NCBI GenBank assembly: GCA_964387885.1 | Contig: CAYLYZ010000007.1 | Span: 1-64,000, forward strand | Source of the DNA: JABGPL01 sp964387885 | GTDB taxonomy: Bacteria > Electryoneota > AABM5-125-24 > Hatepunaeales > Hatepunaeaceae | DNA: 64,000 nucleotides | Reading direction: 5' to 3' | In this document: piece after piece, positions 18,041-26,775 of the stretch | Position numbering within the stretch: position 1 is the first letter of the stretch | How the letters are laid out: each line of letters starts with the position of its first letter | Translations under genes and position numbers: made by a program | The notes under the pieces: generated by a model | Told to the model about the DNA's origin: nothing | Seen by the model: the letters and a program-made list of their open reading frames with translations, nothing else | The model's database searches: none

Positions 18041-19876
18041 CTATTTTATCAAGACAATTTTCCTCACGACACTGTAATCTTCCGATTTCATCCGCACAAG
18101 GTAAGTCCCTGGTGGAGCAGAAGTTGCGTTCCATATAACTCCGTTACTTCCCGCAGTTTGCTTATCTTCAACAAGGGTAGTAATTATCTGTCCCGCCAGA
18201 TCGAAGACCTGGATTTGGACATGGGCAGAAGTTGGCAGCAAGTAGGAAACACCAACGGATGCATTGAATGGATTCGGCCAGATATTTTCGATGGTAAATT
18301 TCTTAACTGGGATATTATTTTCTAAAATCACGGTTAGAGCTGTGCCAATCAACGGAATTTCAATTGGTTCTTCATCCAGGTATGGCGAGACTATCTGGAA
18401 TACAGCTTCAAAAACATTCTCATCCTCAGGTGCGAAGCCAATTTGTGTTTCATGTTCAGCGCTCGGTTCAATCTGGACTCCTCCACCACCGGACCTGATA
18501 GAAAAAGGTGAATTGTCGGGCAGAATCCTCTGAGTAGCGATCATCAGTGGCGTTCGACCGATGTTGCGAATTGTAATAGAGAGAATTTGATCGGTGCCTG
18601 ACTGAACGTCATTAAATTCGAGAACTCCCGGTTCAATAGTTGTGGTTACTCCACCAAGAAGTTCATTCCTCCCGGGTAATTCCAACCTGAGATCAATTAT
18701 GTCCTGACGTACTGTTCCCAACCGCTGCCGAGTTCCACCGAGTCCATCTGCCATAGCGTGAATATCGAAACATCCCGTCGGCACATTCTCGAAGATAAAG
18801 AAACCATCTTCATCACTCTGTGTTTCAGCACGGAAATCCTCCTGACCATGAGGGCAGCCTTCAATTCCCGACAATATTACACGTCCGCCAGTAACGGATT
18901 GACCACCGGCATCAACCACGAGGCCACCAACATTCCACTCTTCATCATTACCTCCCTCACCAGGAAGTTGCAGCCTTAGACCTTCAATATCTTCATCAAC
19001 GTTCCCGAGTCGTCGTCTAACTTCACCAAGATCCGGAGCCGAGGCAGATATATCGAAGCAACCAGTAGGTATGTTCTCGAAAATGAAAGCACCATGACGA
19101 TCTGTTTCAGTTTCAGCCCGGAAGTCTCCTTGACCATGGGGGCAGCCCCTGATACCGGATAGTACAACCGCTGCACCCTCGACTCGTTCGTCTTCGGGAC
19201 CTATAACAACACCGCTGATTGACCATCCTTCCTCATCACCACCTTCACCGGGAAGTTGTAGTTGTATATCTTCGATATCTTCCCGCACAAGCCCAAGTCG
19301 TAAGCTGACTTCACCAAGACCTTCAGCTGATGCTGAAATGTCGTAACACCCGGTGGGTACATTTTCGAAGATAAAAGCCCCATTGCCGTCTGTTTCGGTT
19401 TCTGCCCGGAAATCTCCCTGTCCATGAGGGCAGCCATCAATGCCCTCGAGCACAACCGTTGCACCTTCAACTGGCTCACCTTCCGGATCGACAACTATAC
19501 CACTGACGATCCATCCTTGGTTACCACCTCCGCCACCCGGAAGTTGCAACCGGATATCTTCGACATTTCTGCGAAGATTTCCAAACTGTCGACTAACCTC
19601 ACCAAGGTTTTCGGCTGATGCAGTAAGATTGTAACATCCGGTTTCCAAATCCTCAAAGCTGAATGCTCCGTCACCATCGGTTTCAGTCTCTGCATAGAAA
19701 TCACCTTGACCGTGAGGACAGCCGTCTATCCCTTCGAGTATAACTTGAGCACCTTCAACCGGCTCACCTTCACGATCAACAACTACACCACCAATTGTCC
19801 ATGCCCAACAACTCTGACCGACACCCAGAGTTATCAGCACAGCAATTGCTATTAAAAAGATTTGTTTCCTTTTCAT
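18041..19876 (-). CDS. T9SS protein with four Cys/His-containing carboxypeptidase-regulatory-like repeats
   Basis: Secreted protein of 611 residues. ATG at 19876 follows GGGGGAT; a TTG in frame 21 bases upstream is less likely. After the signal peptide come four tandem domains of about 96 residues, each opening W-x-x-x-G-x-V-V and each containing GCPHGQ(G/E)DF, a DGxGAFxFE strand, TGC(Y/F)(N/D)I and a final LRL(Q/E)LPG. The fold resembles carboxypeptidase-regulatory (transthyretin-like) domains, with an inserted Cys-His element. An ASH-like domain (about 400-510) and a T9SS domain (WPNPFN, ending VVRKIVLIK) follow. The paired Cys in each repeat could form a disulfide or bind metal together with His; this is inference. 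Confidence 0.8.
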   Translation of the reverse strand: MKRKQIFLIAIAVLITLGVGQSCWAWTIGGVVVDREGEPVEGAQVILEGIDGCPHGQGDFYAETETDGDGAFSFEDLETGCYNLTASAENLGEVSRQFGNLRRNVEDIRLQLPGGGGGNQGWIVSGIVVDPEGEPVEGATVVLEGIDGCPHGQGDFRAETETDGNGAFIFENVPTGCYDISASAEGLGEVSLRLGLVREDIEDIQLQLPGEGGDEEGWSISGVVIGPEDERVEGAAVVLSGIRGCPHGQGDFRAETETDRHGAFIFENIPTGCFDISASAPDLGEVRRRLGNVDEDIEGLRLQLPGEGGNDEEWNVGGLVVDAGGQSVTGGRVILSGIEGCPHGQEDFRAETQSDEDGFFIFENVPTGCFDIHAMADGLGGTRQRLGTVRQDIIDLRLELPGRNELLGGVTTTIEPGVLEFNDVQSGTDQILSITIRNIGRTPLMIATQRILPDNSPFSIRSGGGGVQIEPSAEHETQIGFAPEDENVFEAVFQIVSPYLDEEPIEIPLIGTALTVILENNIPVKKFTIENIWPNPFNASVGVSYLLPTSAHVQIQVFDLAGQIITTLVEDKQTAGSNGVIWNATSAPPGTYLVRMKSEDYSVVRKIVLIK

Positions 19877-20014
19877 ACAATCCCCCTTTTCAAACATAAA
19901 AATACCAGGTTGTTGTGAAACTCTATCGTTCGTAACTGCAAGTCCGCAGTCAAAGAAAACCTACATTGGTGGGTGTCAAGAGCAACCTGAAAACTAATAA
20001 TACTAACTTAGTGT

Positions 20015-20043
20015 ATTATAAATGTAAATTCGGCAAAAGTCAA
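20015..20043 (-). promoter_or_regulatory. Sigma-70-type promoter for the four-repeat T9SS gene
   Basis: On the minus strand TTGACT (20043-20038), exactly 17 bases, and TATAAT (20020-20015). The predicted start near 20008 leaves a leader of about 130 bases; a small palindrome (ACTAA-C-TTAGT) overlaps the start. The rest of the 335-base gap between 19877 and 20210 holds only this promoter and the tpiA terminator. Confidence 0.6.
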
Positions 20044-20154
20044 TATCTTATAATCGCTTACAAATTTAGAAGAAGGCTGTCACCAGTTACCTCGGACATT
20101 ATCAAGCCATAAACAGATTTGGTAATAGTCGATCTATCCCTCTGTTGAGCTCGC

Positions 20155-20184
20155 AAAAAAAAGGGTAGAAGAATCTACCCTTTT
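20155..20184 (-). terminator. Terminator of the gap-pgk-tpiA operon
   Basis: On the minus strand AAAAGGGTAGA, a 4-base loop, TCTACCCTTTT and further T residues (A-run 20155-20160), 27 bases beyond the tpiA stop. Confidence 0.9.
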
Positions 20185-20210
20185 AAACAAACATTGTATT
20201 GCCTGGGAGG

Positions 20211-20978
20211 CTATTTACTTACCTCTGAGGCTGCTTTGATAATTGCAGCAAACTTCTCAGCCTTAAGGCTGGCACCTCCAATCAATCCTCCATCGACATC
20301 CGACATTGCGACAAGTGTTCCTGCATTAGAATCGTTCATGCTGCCACCGTAGAGTATTGTTGTTGAATCGGCTGCATCGCGTGTGAATAATTGTGATAAT
20401 TTATCCCGAATAAACTTATGTGCTTCCTGAGCCTGTTCAGTGGTGGCGGTAACTCCGGTACCGATCGCCCAGACTGGTTCATAGGCGATTACAAGCCCAT
20501 CAATACCTTTCAGTTCAACATCCGCTAATCCTAGCTCTAACTGTTTTTCGAGAACCTGGAAAGTCTTTCCTGCCTCTCTTTCAGGCAATGTTTCTCCTAT
20601 ACAAACAATCGGTCTAAGTTTCATTTCCAACGCCTTCTTCAGTCTCTTATTGACTGATCTATTTGTCTCACTGAAGTATGTTCTTCTCTCGCTGTGTCCA
20701 ATAATCACCCAGGCGCAACCGGTTTTAACCAACATTCCAGCAGATATTTCACCTGTGTAAGCTCCGGAATTCTCCCAGTGAACATTTTGCGCTCCCAATC
20801 CAATCGAACCCCATTTCAGTGTCTCTGCAATAGCAGAAAGATGTGTGGCCGGGGGGCAGACAACGACTGTTACACCGTTTATGCCCGCAACTAGGTTTGA
20901 CAAATTCCTGGCAAGATCAACACCCTCCACCGGAAGTGTATTCATCTTCCAGTTACCCGCTATAATTATCTCACGCAT
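20211..20978 (-). CDS. tpiA: Triosephosphate isomerase
   Basis: Interconverts dihydroxyacetone phosphate and glyceraldehyde 3-phosphate in glycolysis/gluconeogenesis. All hallmarks are present: AGNWKMN near the start (substrate Asn and Lys), catalytic His in VIIGHSERR, catalytic Glu in IAYEPVWAIGTG, and the phosphate-binding YGGSM and GGLIGGASL loops. The length of 255 is normal. ATG at 20978 lies inside the end of pgk (8-base overlap), so translation is coupled; it is the last gene of the operon, followed by a strong terminator. Confidence 0.97.
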   Translation of the reverse strand: MREIIIAGNWKMNTLPVEGVDLARNLSNLVAGINGVTVVVCPPATHLSAIAETLKWGSIGLGAQNVHWENSGAYTGEISAGMLVKTGCAWVIIGHSERRTYFSETNRSVNKRLKKALEMKLRPIVCIGETLPEREAGKTFQVLEKQLELGLADVELKGIDGLVIAYEPVWAIGTGVTATTEQAQEAHKFIRDKLSQLFTRDAADSTTILYGGSMNDSNAGTLVAMSDVDGGLIGGASLKAEKFAAIIKAASEVSK

Positions 20979-22185
20979 TGTTCACCTTTCGATCTGATAA
21001 TACACTTACTCCCGATAAAACCTGCCCTTCCATAAACTCTAATAGCGACCCACCTCCTGTAGAAATGTGAGTCATTGGTGCCATAAGGTTGAATTTGTTC
21101 AGAGCTGCAGTTGTATCACCGCCTCCAACAACCACAATGCCACCTCTGGCTGTCACCCTTGACAGTGTACGTGCAATAGCCCTTGTACCAGGTGCGAACG
21201 ACTCCCTTTCAAACATTCCCATCGGTCCGTTCCAAAGGACGGTTGCAGCTGCAATTGCTGAGTTCGTAAATTCCTCGCGTGCTTCTCGTCCGAGATCAAG
21301 CCCTCGCCAACCTTCAGGAATATCATCTGATGGAAATGTCTTCCTTTCGCTGCCATACTCCAAGTCCTGAGCAGCAATTGAATCGACCGGAAGAAGTATC
21401 TTTTCATCCGCGTCCGGTAAGTTTAGAATTTCTTCTGCAACGGATAGTTGTTTATCCTCAACAATCGAGTTTCCAATTTTTCCACCCCTTGCTTTAATCA
21501 GGGTATAAGCCATTCCGCCACCAATCAGCAGTTTTTCGACCTTTGGCAGCAGTTTTACAATTGTTTTTATTTTGCTGGAAATTTTAGATCCACCAACAAT
21601 TCCAACAAATGGCTTCTCTGGATTAATAAGAGTCCTTTCGAGAAACCTAAGTTCGCGCATCATCAATCGACCAGCAGCAGCACACCCGGGAAAATACTGT
21701 GTTATTGCATTAACCGAAGCTTGTTCTCTATGAACAGCTCCGAACGCATCATTTATAAATACCTCACCCAGTTTTGCTAATTGACCGGCAAAAATCGGAT
21801 CATTTGAGCTTTCACCGGGGTGGAAACGCACGTTCTCAAGAAGCATTACTTCACCGGGTTTAAGGGCATAAGCGACCTCTTCAACCTCGTGGCCTACACA
21901 ATCTGAAACAAACAAGACTTTGTGTCCGAGGAATTTTTCGAGTGCACTTACCACAGGAACCAAACTCAAAGTTGGTAGTCTTCTCCCCTCTGGTCGACCG
22001 AAATGACTCATTAGTACTGCAGAGCCATCGTAATCCAATATATTATGAATTGTCGGAAGCGCTGCTTTGATTCGCGTAAATTCTCGAACATTGCCCATAT
22101 CATCGAGAGGAACATTGAAATCTACACGAACTAATGCCCGTTTTCCGGTAAGATTTATGTCATCTAATGTGAGTTTGTTATGCAA
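20971..22185 (-). CDS. pgk: Phosphoglycerate kinase
   Basis: Transfers phosphate between 1,3-bisphosphoglycerate and ADP. Motifs: RALVRVDFNVPL near the N-terminus, SHFGRPEG, NDAFGAVHREQAS, GGSKISSKI, the nucleotide-binding WNGPMG and VVGGGDTTAAL, and STGGGSLLEFMEG. The length of 404 is typical. The start appears to be TTG at 22185, with GGAG seven bases upstream; no ATG fits the expected N-terminus. The gap to the upstream gap gene is 23 bases, and it overlaps tpiA by 8. Confidence 0.97.
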   Translation of the reverse strand: MHNKLTLDDINLTGKRALVRVDFNVPLDDMGNVREFTRIKAALPTIHNILDYDGSAVLMSHFGRPEGRRLPTLSLVPVVSALEKFLGHKVLFVSDCVGHEVEEVAYALKPGEVMLLENVRFHPGESSNDPIFAGQLAKLGEVFINDAFGAVHREQASVNAITQYFPGCAAAGRLMMRELRFLERTLINPEKPFVGIVGGSKISSKIKTIVKLLPKVEKLLIGGGMAYTLIKARGGKIGNSIVEDKQLSVAEEILNLPDADEKILLPVDSIAAQDLEYGSERKTFPSDDIPEGWRGLDLGREAREEFTNSAIAAATVLWNGPMGMFERESFAPGTRAIARTLSRVTARGGIVVVGGGDTTAALNKFNLMAPMTHISTGGGSLLEFMEGQVLSGVSVLSDRKVNNA

Positions 22186-22208
22186 ATCACTACTCCAAAT
22201 TAATTGGG

Positions 22209-23210
22209 TTAAAGTTCATGAGCTTTTTTGACCAAATCAACAACTCGACAAGAATATCCCCACTCATTGTCGTACCAACCAATTACTTTTATAAGGTGTT
22301 TATCGATTTGCATGGTGAGCTGAGAATCAAAGACACAGGAGCTGCTATTCCCTACGATATCAGCAGATACTATCGGATCATCGGTATATTCAAGGATTCC
22401 TTTTAGTTCTCCCTCAGCAGCTAATTTCATTGCTGAATTGATATCTTCAATTGTGGCTTCTTTTTCCAGCTCTGCTGTCAGGTCAACTATCGATCCATCG
22501 GGAATTGGAATTCTCACTGCAAAACCATCCAACTTACCTACCAATTCGGGTATGATTTTTCCAACAGTTCTCGCTGCTCCGGTGGTTGTTGGAATTGATG
22601 ACAAGGCTGCTGCTCTGGAACGTCTAAGATCTTTATGAGGAAAATCAAGCAATCTCTGGTCGTTGGTGTAACCATGAATTGTGTTCATTAATCCTCTGAT
22701 CAAACCAAAGTTATCATTGAGAACCTTCACCATTGGAGACAGACAATTTGTGGTACAAGATGCGTTTGAAATAACTTTATGCTCAGGCTTCAATACTTCA
22801 TCATTCACTCCAAGAACAATGGTTGCGTCGATTTCATCCTTTGCAGGTACAGTCAGTAAGACTTTTTTTGCACCAGCCCGAAGATGCATGGCACATTGTT
22901 CCCGTGTTCTGAAAACTCCAGTTGACTCAACGACAAAATCCACCTTTAAACTTTCCCAGGGGAGTTTACCAGGATCTCGTTCAGATAAAATTTTGATCCT
23001 GTTCCCATCAACATCCAGAAAATCCCCATCAACCTCAACTACGCCAGGGTACTTTCCATGAGTTGAATCATATTTTAATAGATGACCAAGTGTGGCTGCA
23101 TCAGTTAAGTCATTAATCGCTGCGACCGAGAATCCACCACGCCGCATCATCTCACGGAAGACCAGTCTCCCGATCCGGCCAAAACCGTTAATACCTATCT
23201 TTATTGCCAT
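22209..23210 (-). CDS. gap: Glyceraldehyde-3-phosphate dehydrogenase, type I
   Basis: NAD(P)-dependent oxidation of glyceraldehyde 3-phosphate. The N-terminus MAIKIGINGFGRIGRL is the Rossmann nucleotide-binding site; SNASCTTNCL carries the catalytic Cys; the helical His region and YDNEWGYS near the end are present. I chose the ATG at 23210 (333 residues), with GGGA a few bases upstream; a TTG 24 bases earlier is in frame. It is the first gene of gap-pgk-tpiA. A 20-base near-palindrome 47 bases upstream may regulate the operon. Confidence 0.97.
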   Translation of the reverse strand: MAIKIGINGFGRIGRLVFREMMRRGGFSVAAINDLTDAATLGHLLKYDSTHGKYPGVVEVDGDFLDVDGNRIKILSERDPGKLPWESLKVDFVVESTGVFRTREQCAMHLRAGAKKVLLTVPAKDEIDATIVLGVNDEVLKPEHKVISNASCTTNCLSPMVKVLNDNFGLIRGLMNTIHGYTNDQRLLDFPHKDLRRSRAAALSSIPTTTGAARTVGKIIPELVGKLDGFAVRIPIPDGSIVDLTAELEKEATIEDINSAMKLAAEGELKGILEYTDDPIVSADIVGNSSSCVFDSQLTMQIDKHLIKVIGWYDNEWGYSCRVVDLVKKAHEL

Positions 23211-23256
23211 TTGCATTCCCACTGAATCTTGCAATGAAAAAAACCGAAATCACGAT

Positions 23257-23276
23257 TATATATTCCGGTATATATA
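23257..23276 (-). promoter_or_regulatory. Palindromic element upstream of gap
   Basis: TATATATTCCGGTATATATA, symmetric at 18 of 20 bases around CCGG. On the minus strand it contains or abuts TATAAT (23260-23255), so it could be an operator over the operon promoter. No convincing -35 is visible. Confidence 0.4.
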
Positions 23277-23375
23277 GAATAATGTAGATTCATTTTGCTG
23301 TTTTAAAGGGTGAGCTGCGAGTTTTTTTTAAATGTTCGAATTATTTCAAAAAACTAAGGTAAAGTTATCAATATT

Positions 23376-24461
23376 TCAAATGGATTTTTCCTGATATCCT
23401 GCCGCCAATTGACCACAGGCACCGGAAATACTATCTCCTTTACTTGCCCTTAATGTAACCGTTATTCCTGCATTATCAATAATTTCTACAAATTGATCAA
23501 CCGCCTTTGATAGTGAAGGTTTCAGTAGAGAATCTATCTTGTTGTATTCCATGAGGTTTACCTTCACATCCCGTCCGCGTAATAAACTTACCAACCGTTG
23601 TGCATCATCTTTGTCATCGTTTTGACCACCAAGTAGCAGATAACCTATAGTTAAGGAATGACCGGAGTTTCGGGCATATTGTGCAGCAATTGATATTAGA
23701 TCAGTTAAAGAGTACTTTCCAATTAACGGCATAAGTTCAGAATGAAACTCATCAGTGGTTGCATTAAGAGACAGGGCTAATTTGACTCGGGGATTTTCTT
23801 TAATCAATTCTTTTAATCCGGGTAACCAACCGGATGTTGAAATGGATATTTTTCTCTTTGGGAGCCCGATTCCATCCGGATCCGTCATCAACCTTATCGC
23901 TTTAAACAAACTTACACAATTCATAAGTGGTTCTCCCATACCCATCATCACCACATTGGTCATCCTTTTTCCAACGGCAGCCTCGATACAAAAAAGCTGG
24001 GCTACAATTTCACCGCTCGTCAAATTGCGCTTAAAACCGATCTTACCTGTTGCACAATAGACACATTTCAGTGCACAACCTACCTGGGATGACAAACAGG
24101 CGGTGTACCGGTCTCCCTCCGGGATGTAAACTGTTTCTATTCGCTCGTTGTCATTTAATTTTAGCAACAGTTTTGTAGTTCCGTCTGAAGCAATAGTTTT
24201 TGTCTCAACAACCGGAAGCCCCACAGAAGTTGTTTGTTCCAATTCTGATCTGAACCGTGAGCTTAAATCACTCATCAAGGCAAAATCAAAGACACGATTC
24301 TTATATATCCATTGATAGATTTGTCTGCCATGAAATGGTTTTTCACCTTTGGATACAACAAATGTTACTATCTCATCTTTTTCAAAACCCAAAAGGTTTT
24401 CAACATGAGATTCAGGTTCACTGGAATCGGATTGTGATTGGTTGAGTGGAGTTATTTTCAG
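23376..24461 (-). CDS. rlmN: Dual-specificity RNA methyltransferase RlmN (radical SAM)
   Basis: Methylates C2 of adenosine in 23S rRNA (A2503) and some tRNAs. The radical-SAM cluster motif is CALKCVYC (CxxxCxxC); GMGEPLMN, the second catalytic Cys region near the end (GACGQL) and the N-terminal GEKPFHGRQIYQWIY helix-turn are typical. The start is uncertain. A CTG at 24461 has a good AGGGG five bases upstream and adds HVENLLGFEKDEI, which matches the family's N-terminal helix. The first conventional start is TTG at 24392 (338 residues) with no ribosome site. It is a single gene, divergent from moxR. Confidence 0.92.
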   Translation of the reverse strand: MKITPLNQSQSDSSEPESHVENLLGFEKDEIVTFVVSKGEKPFHGRQIYQWIYKNRVFDFALMSDLSSRFRSELEQTTSVGLPVVETKTIASDGTTKLLLKLNDNERIETVYIPEGDRYTACLSSQVGCALKCVYCATGKIGFKRNLTSGEIVAQLFCIEAAVGKRMTNVVMMGMGEPLMNCVSLFKAIRLMTDPDGIGLPKRKISISTSGWLPGLKELIKENPRVKLALSLNATTDEFHSELMPLIGKYSLTDLISIAAQYARNSGHSLTIGYLLLGGQNDDKDDAQRLVSLLRGRDVKVNLMEYNKIDSLLKPSLSKAVDQFVEIIDNAGITVTLRASKGDSISGACGQLAAGYQEKSI

Positions 24462-24647
24462 GTCGACCCCTAATTAGTGGAACTTCTTGTTACAATTTTA
24501 ATTTAATTAAGTTATATACCTGCCGCAAGCAATCCTCTTTTAGAGCATTGCAATGTTGAGCCAGGAGGTGTATTTTGATTAACACCTGATCAGATGTTGC
24601 ATACATCATCCATATTCTAAACGTAGTTTAACCTGAAATCGGGATTC

Positions 24648-25661
24648 ATGATAGATAAAACACTCATCCCAGAAAACGATGTCGAAGCCGTCGCTGAGCT
24701 GAAAATCGCTCGCGATCAGATTGTTGCCGAACTTGGTAAAGCGATAATTGGACAAAGGGAAATAATCAATCAACTACTGATCTCAATGCTCTCGAGAGGG
24801 CACTGTTTATTGGTCGGAGTACCAGGACTCGCGAAAACACTAATGATCAGTACATTGGCAAAAATCCTTGACCTTGACTTTTCGCGCATACAATTCACTC
24901 CCGACCTGATGCCCTCTGATATCACCGGAACGGAAATTATTGAAGATGATATCTCAACCGGAAAAAAAGCCTTCCGATTTATTAAGGGGCCAATTTTCGG
25001 GCAGATCATCCTTGCAGATGAGATCAATAGAACACCACCCAAAACACAGGCCGCACTTCTGCAGGCAATGCAGGAGCATGAAGTAACGACTGCCGGACAA
25101 ACTTACAAACTGGAGCAGCCATTTTTTGTCCTCGCAACTCAGAATCCCATCGAACAGGAAGGAACCTACCCCCTGCCGGAAGCTCAGCTCGATAGATTTA
25201 TGTTCAGTCTGTATCTGGATTATCCATCAACTGAGGAAGAGTTAGAGATAGTTCGCTCTACGACCTCAGAGTATGAACCCGACCTTGGTGTAATCATTAA
25301 TGCACAAAAGATTATTCAACTCCAGAAATTATCCCGAAGAGTTCCTGTCTCCGATCATGTGGTATCTTACGCTGTTAAATTAGTTGGTATGACCCGACCG
25401 GACAACGAATCGAGTCCCGATTACATCAGCCAATGGTTGACCTGGGGTGCAGGTCCTCGTGCTTCTCAATACTTGATTATAGGCGCCAAAACACGTGCAA
25501 TTCTTGATGGTCGTCCAACCCCTGAAATCGAAGACATTAGATTTGTCGCTCGCTCAGTTCTCCGACACCGTATTGTGACCAGCTTTAACGCTGCCGCAGA
25601 AGGGATAACTGCTGTAAATGTGATTGATCGTTTGCTCGAAGATGTCGAAGAGGGGAAATAA
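24648..25661 (+). CDS. MoxR-family AAA+ ATPase
   Basis: Chaperone-like ATPase of 337 residues. Walker A GVPGLAKT, Walker B ILADEINR, sensor 1 FVLATQNPIEQEGTYPLPEAQ and a sensor 2 region with GPRAS are all present, so it should hydrolyse ATP. MoxR proteins usually work with vWA-domain proteins encoded next to them; here the DUF58/vWA gene follows after 117 bases, with a repeat element between. The rest of the usual Bat-type cluster (BatA/B/D, TPR) is missing. Start ATG at 24648. Confidence 0.92.
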   Translation: MIDKTLIPENDVEAVAELKIARDQIVAELGKAIIGQREIINQLLISMLSRGHCLLVGVPGLAKTLMISTLAKILDLDFSRIQFTPDLMPSDITGTEIIEDDISTGKKAFRFIKGPIFGQIILADEINRTPPKTQAALLQAMQEHEVTTAGQTYKLEQPFFVLATQNPIEQEGTYPLPEAQLDRFMFSLYLDYPSTEEELEIVRSTTSEYEPDLGVIINAQKIIQLQKLSRRVPVSDHVVSYAVKLVGMTRPDNESSPDYISQWLTWGAGPRASQYLIIGAKTRAILDGRPTPEIEDIRFVARSVLRHRIVTSFNAAAEGITAVNVIDRLLEDVEEGK

Positions 25662-25685
25662 GTGCAATTGATTCGGTTTCATTTT

Positions 25686-25759
25686 CCTCATTCCCAACTT
25701 GTTTGGGAATCCCGAAACGCTAAATTTCTATCTGGCGGACGAGGGCGTCTGCCAGAGCG
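25686..25759. repeat. Two-hairpin repeat between moxR and the DUF58 gene
   Basis: Hairpin 1: CATTCCCAAC-ttg-TTTGGGAATC. Hairpin 2: TCTGGCGGAC-gag-GGCGTCTGCCAGA. It resembles the CTCTGGCG family in its second half and the CCTCATTCCC family (46031) in its first, so it links the two families. It splits an expected operon. Confidence 0.6.
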
Positions 25760-25778
25760 TTATTAAGCATCTTACTAA

Positions 25779-26672
25779 ATGACTAATCCCCAAACCCTAC
25801 TCGACCCATCTGCAGTTGCCAGACTTTCAAACTTGCAGCTCCGCGCCAGCGCAATTGTCGAAGGCTTCCTTACCGGATTGCATCAGAGCCCTTATCATGG
25901 TTTCTCGGTTGAGTTCAGTGAACACAGGCAGTACATGCCCGGTGATTCTTTAAAACATTTAGATTACAAAGTCCTTGCTAAGACCGGCAGGTATTACATA
26001 AAGCAGTTTGAGGAAGAGACAAATCTAAAATCTTATATTCTACTCGACCATTCAGGCTCAATGGGATATGGTTCCAATGAAATTTCCAAACTGGATTATG
26101 GAGAAGCACTGGCAGCTGCACTCAGCCTGATGTTATTAAAGCAAAGGGATGCTGTTGGATTGGTAACATTCGACCAGAAGGTATCGAACATAATGCCACC
26201 GCATTCAGCACTGGGATGGCTGCAGCCTCTGCTGACCCAACTATCAGGATTAGAACCATCAGGTGAGACGAAGGTAGCTTCTGCCCTATTCGATATTGCA
26301 GAGCGTGTCAAGCGGAAGGGATTGGTTGTTCTTATATCGGATATGCTTGATGATCCTGATGAAGTAATGTCAGGACTGCGTGCCCTTCGCCACATCGGAC
26401 ACGAAGTCCTTGTCTTTCAAATCCTCGACCCAATGGAGCTGTCTTTCGCTTTCCCCCGCGACTCCAGATTTAAAGACCTTGAAACTGGAGAAGTGCTGGC
26501 GAGTCGTCCCTGGCACATCCGTGAAGAATATAAAAAACTCATAAAAGAATTTGTGGACAATTACAAAAACCGCTGTCGTGCTGAACGGATAGATTACCAG
26601 ATTTTCTCTACGGATACACCTTATGGTATTGCCCTGTTTGAGTTTTTGGATAGAAGACGACGGATGCTTTAA
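25779..26672 (+). CDS. DUF58 / von Willebrand A domain protein, MoxR partner
   Basis: Cytosolic 297-residue protein. The N-terminal DUF58 signature GFSVEFSEHRQYMPGD followed by HLDYKVLAKTGRYYIKQFEE is present. The vWA domain has an intact MIDAS motif DHSGSM (about residues 89-94) and a later ISDMLDD. In MoxR systems such proteins bind metal and cooperate in protein maturation or metal insertion; the client here is unknown. No membrane segment is seen, unlike BatA/B. ATG at 25779. Confidence 0.88.
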   Translation: MTNPQTLLDPSAVARLSNLQLRASAIVEGFLTGLHQSPYHGFSVEFSEHRQYMPGDSLKHLDYKVLAKTGRYYIKQFEEETNLKSYILLDHSGSMGYGSNEISKLDYGEALAAALSLMLLKQRDAVGLVTFDQKVSNIMPPHSALGWLQPLLTQLSGLEPSGETKVASALFDIAERVKRKGLVVLISDMLDDPDEVMSGLRALRHIGHEVLVFQILDPMELSFAFPRDSRFKDLETGEVLASRPWHIREEYKKLIKEFVDNYKNRCRAERIDYQIFSTDTPYGIALFEFLDRRRRML

Positions 26673-26775
26673 TAATTTTCATGGATATCCCTCTCGCATT
26701 TGAATAATTATGCTGGGATAACTACTGTATTTGGTGCTTAAAGCAAAACAAGCATAACCCTTAAAAGAGGTATTT

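Noticed and set aside
24566..24587. AGGTGT...ACACCT inverted repeat with AGGAGGTG before a TTG (24571 region)
   Set aside because: The TTG opens only a four-codon frame, and a 6-base inverted repeat is too short to support an operator or leader peptide.
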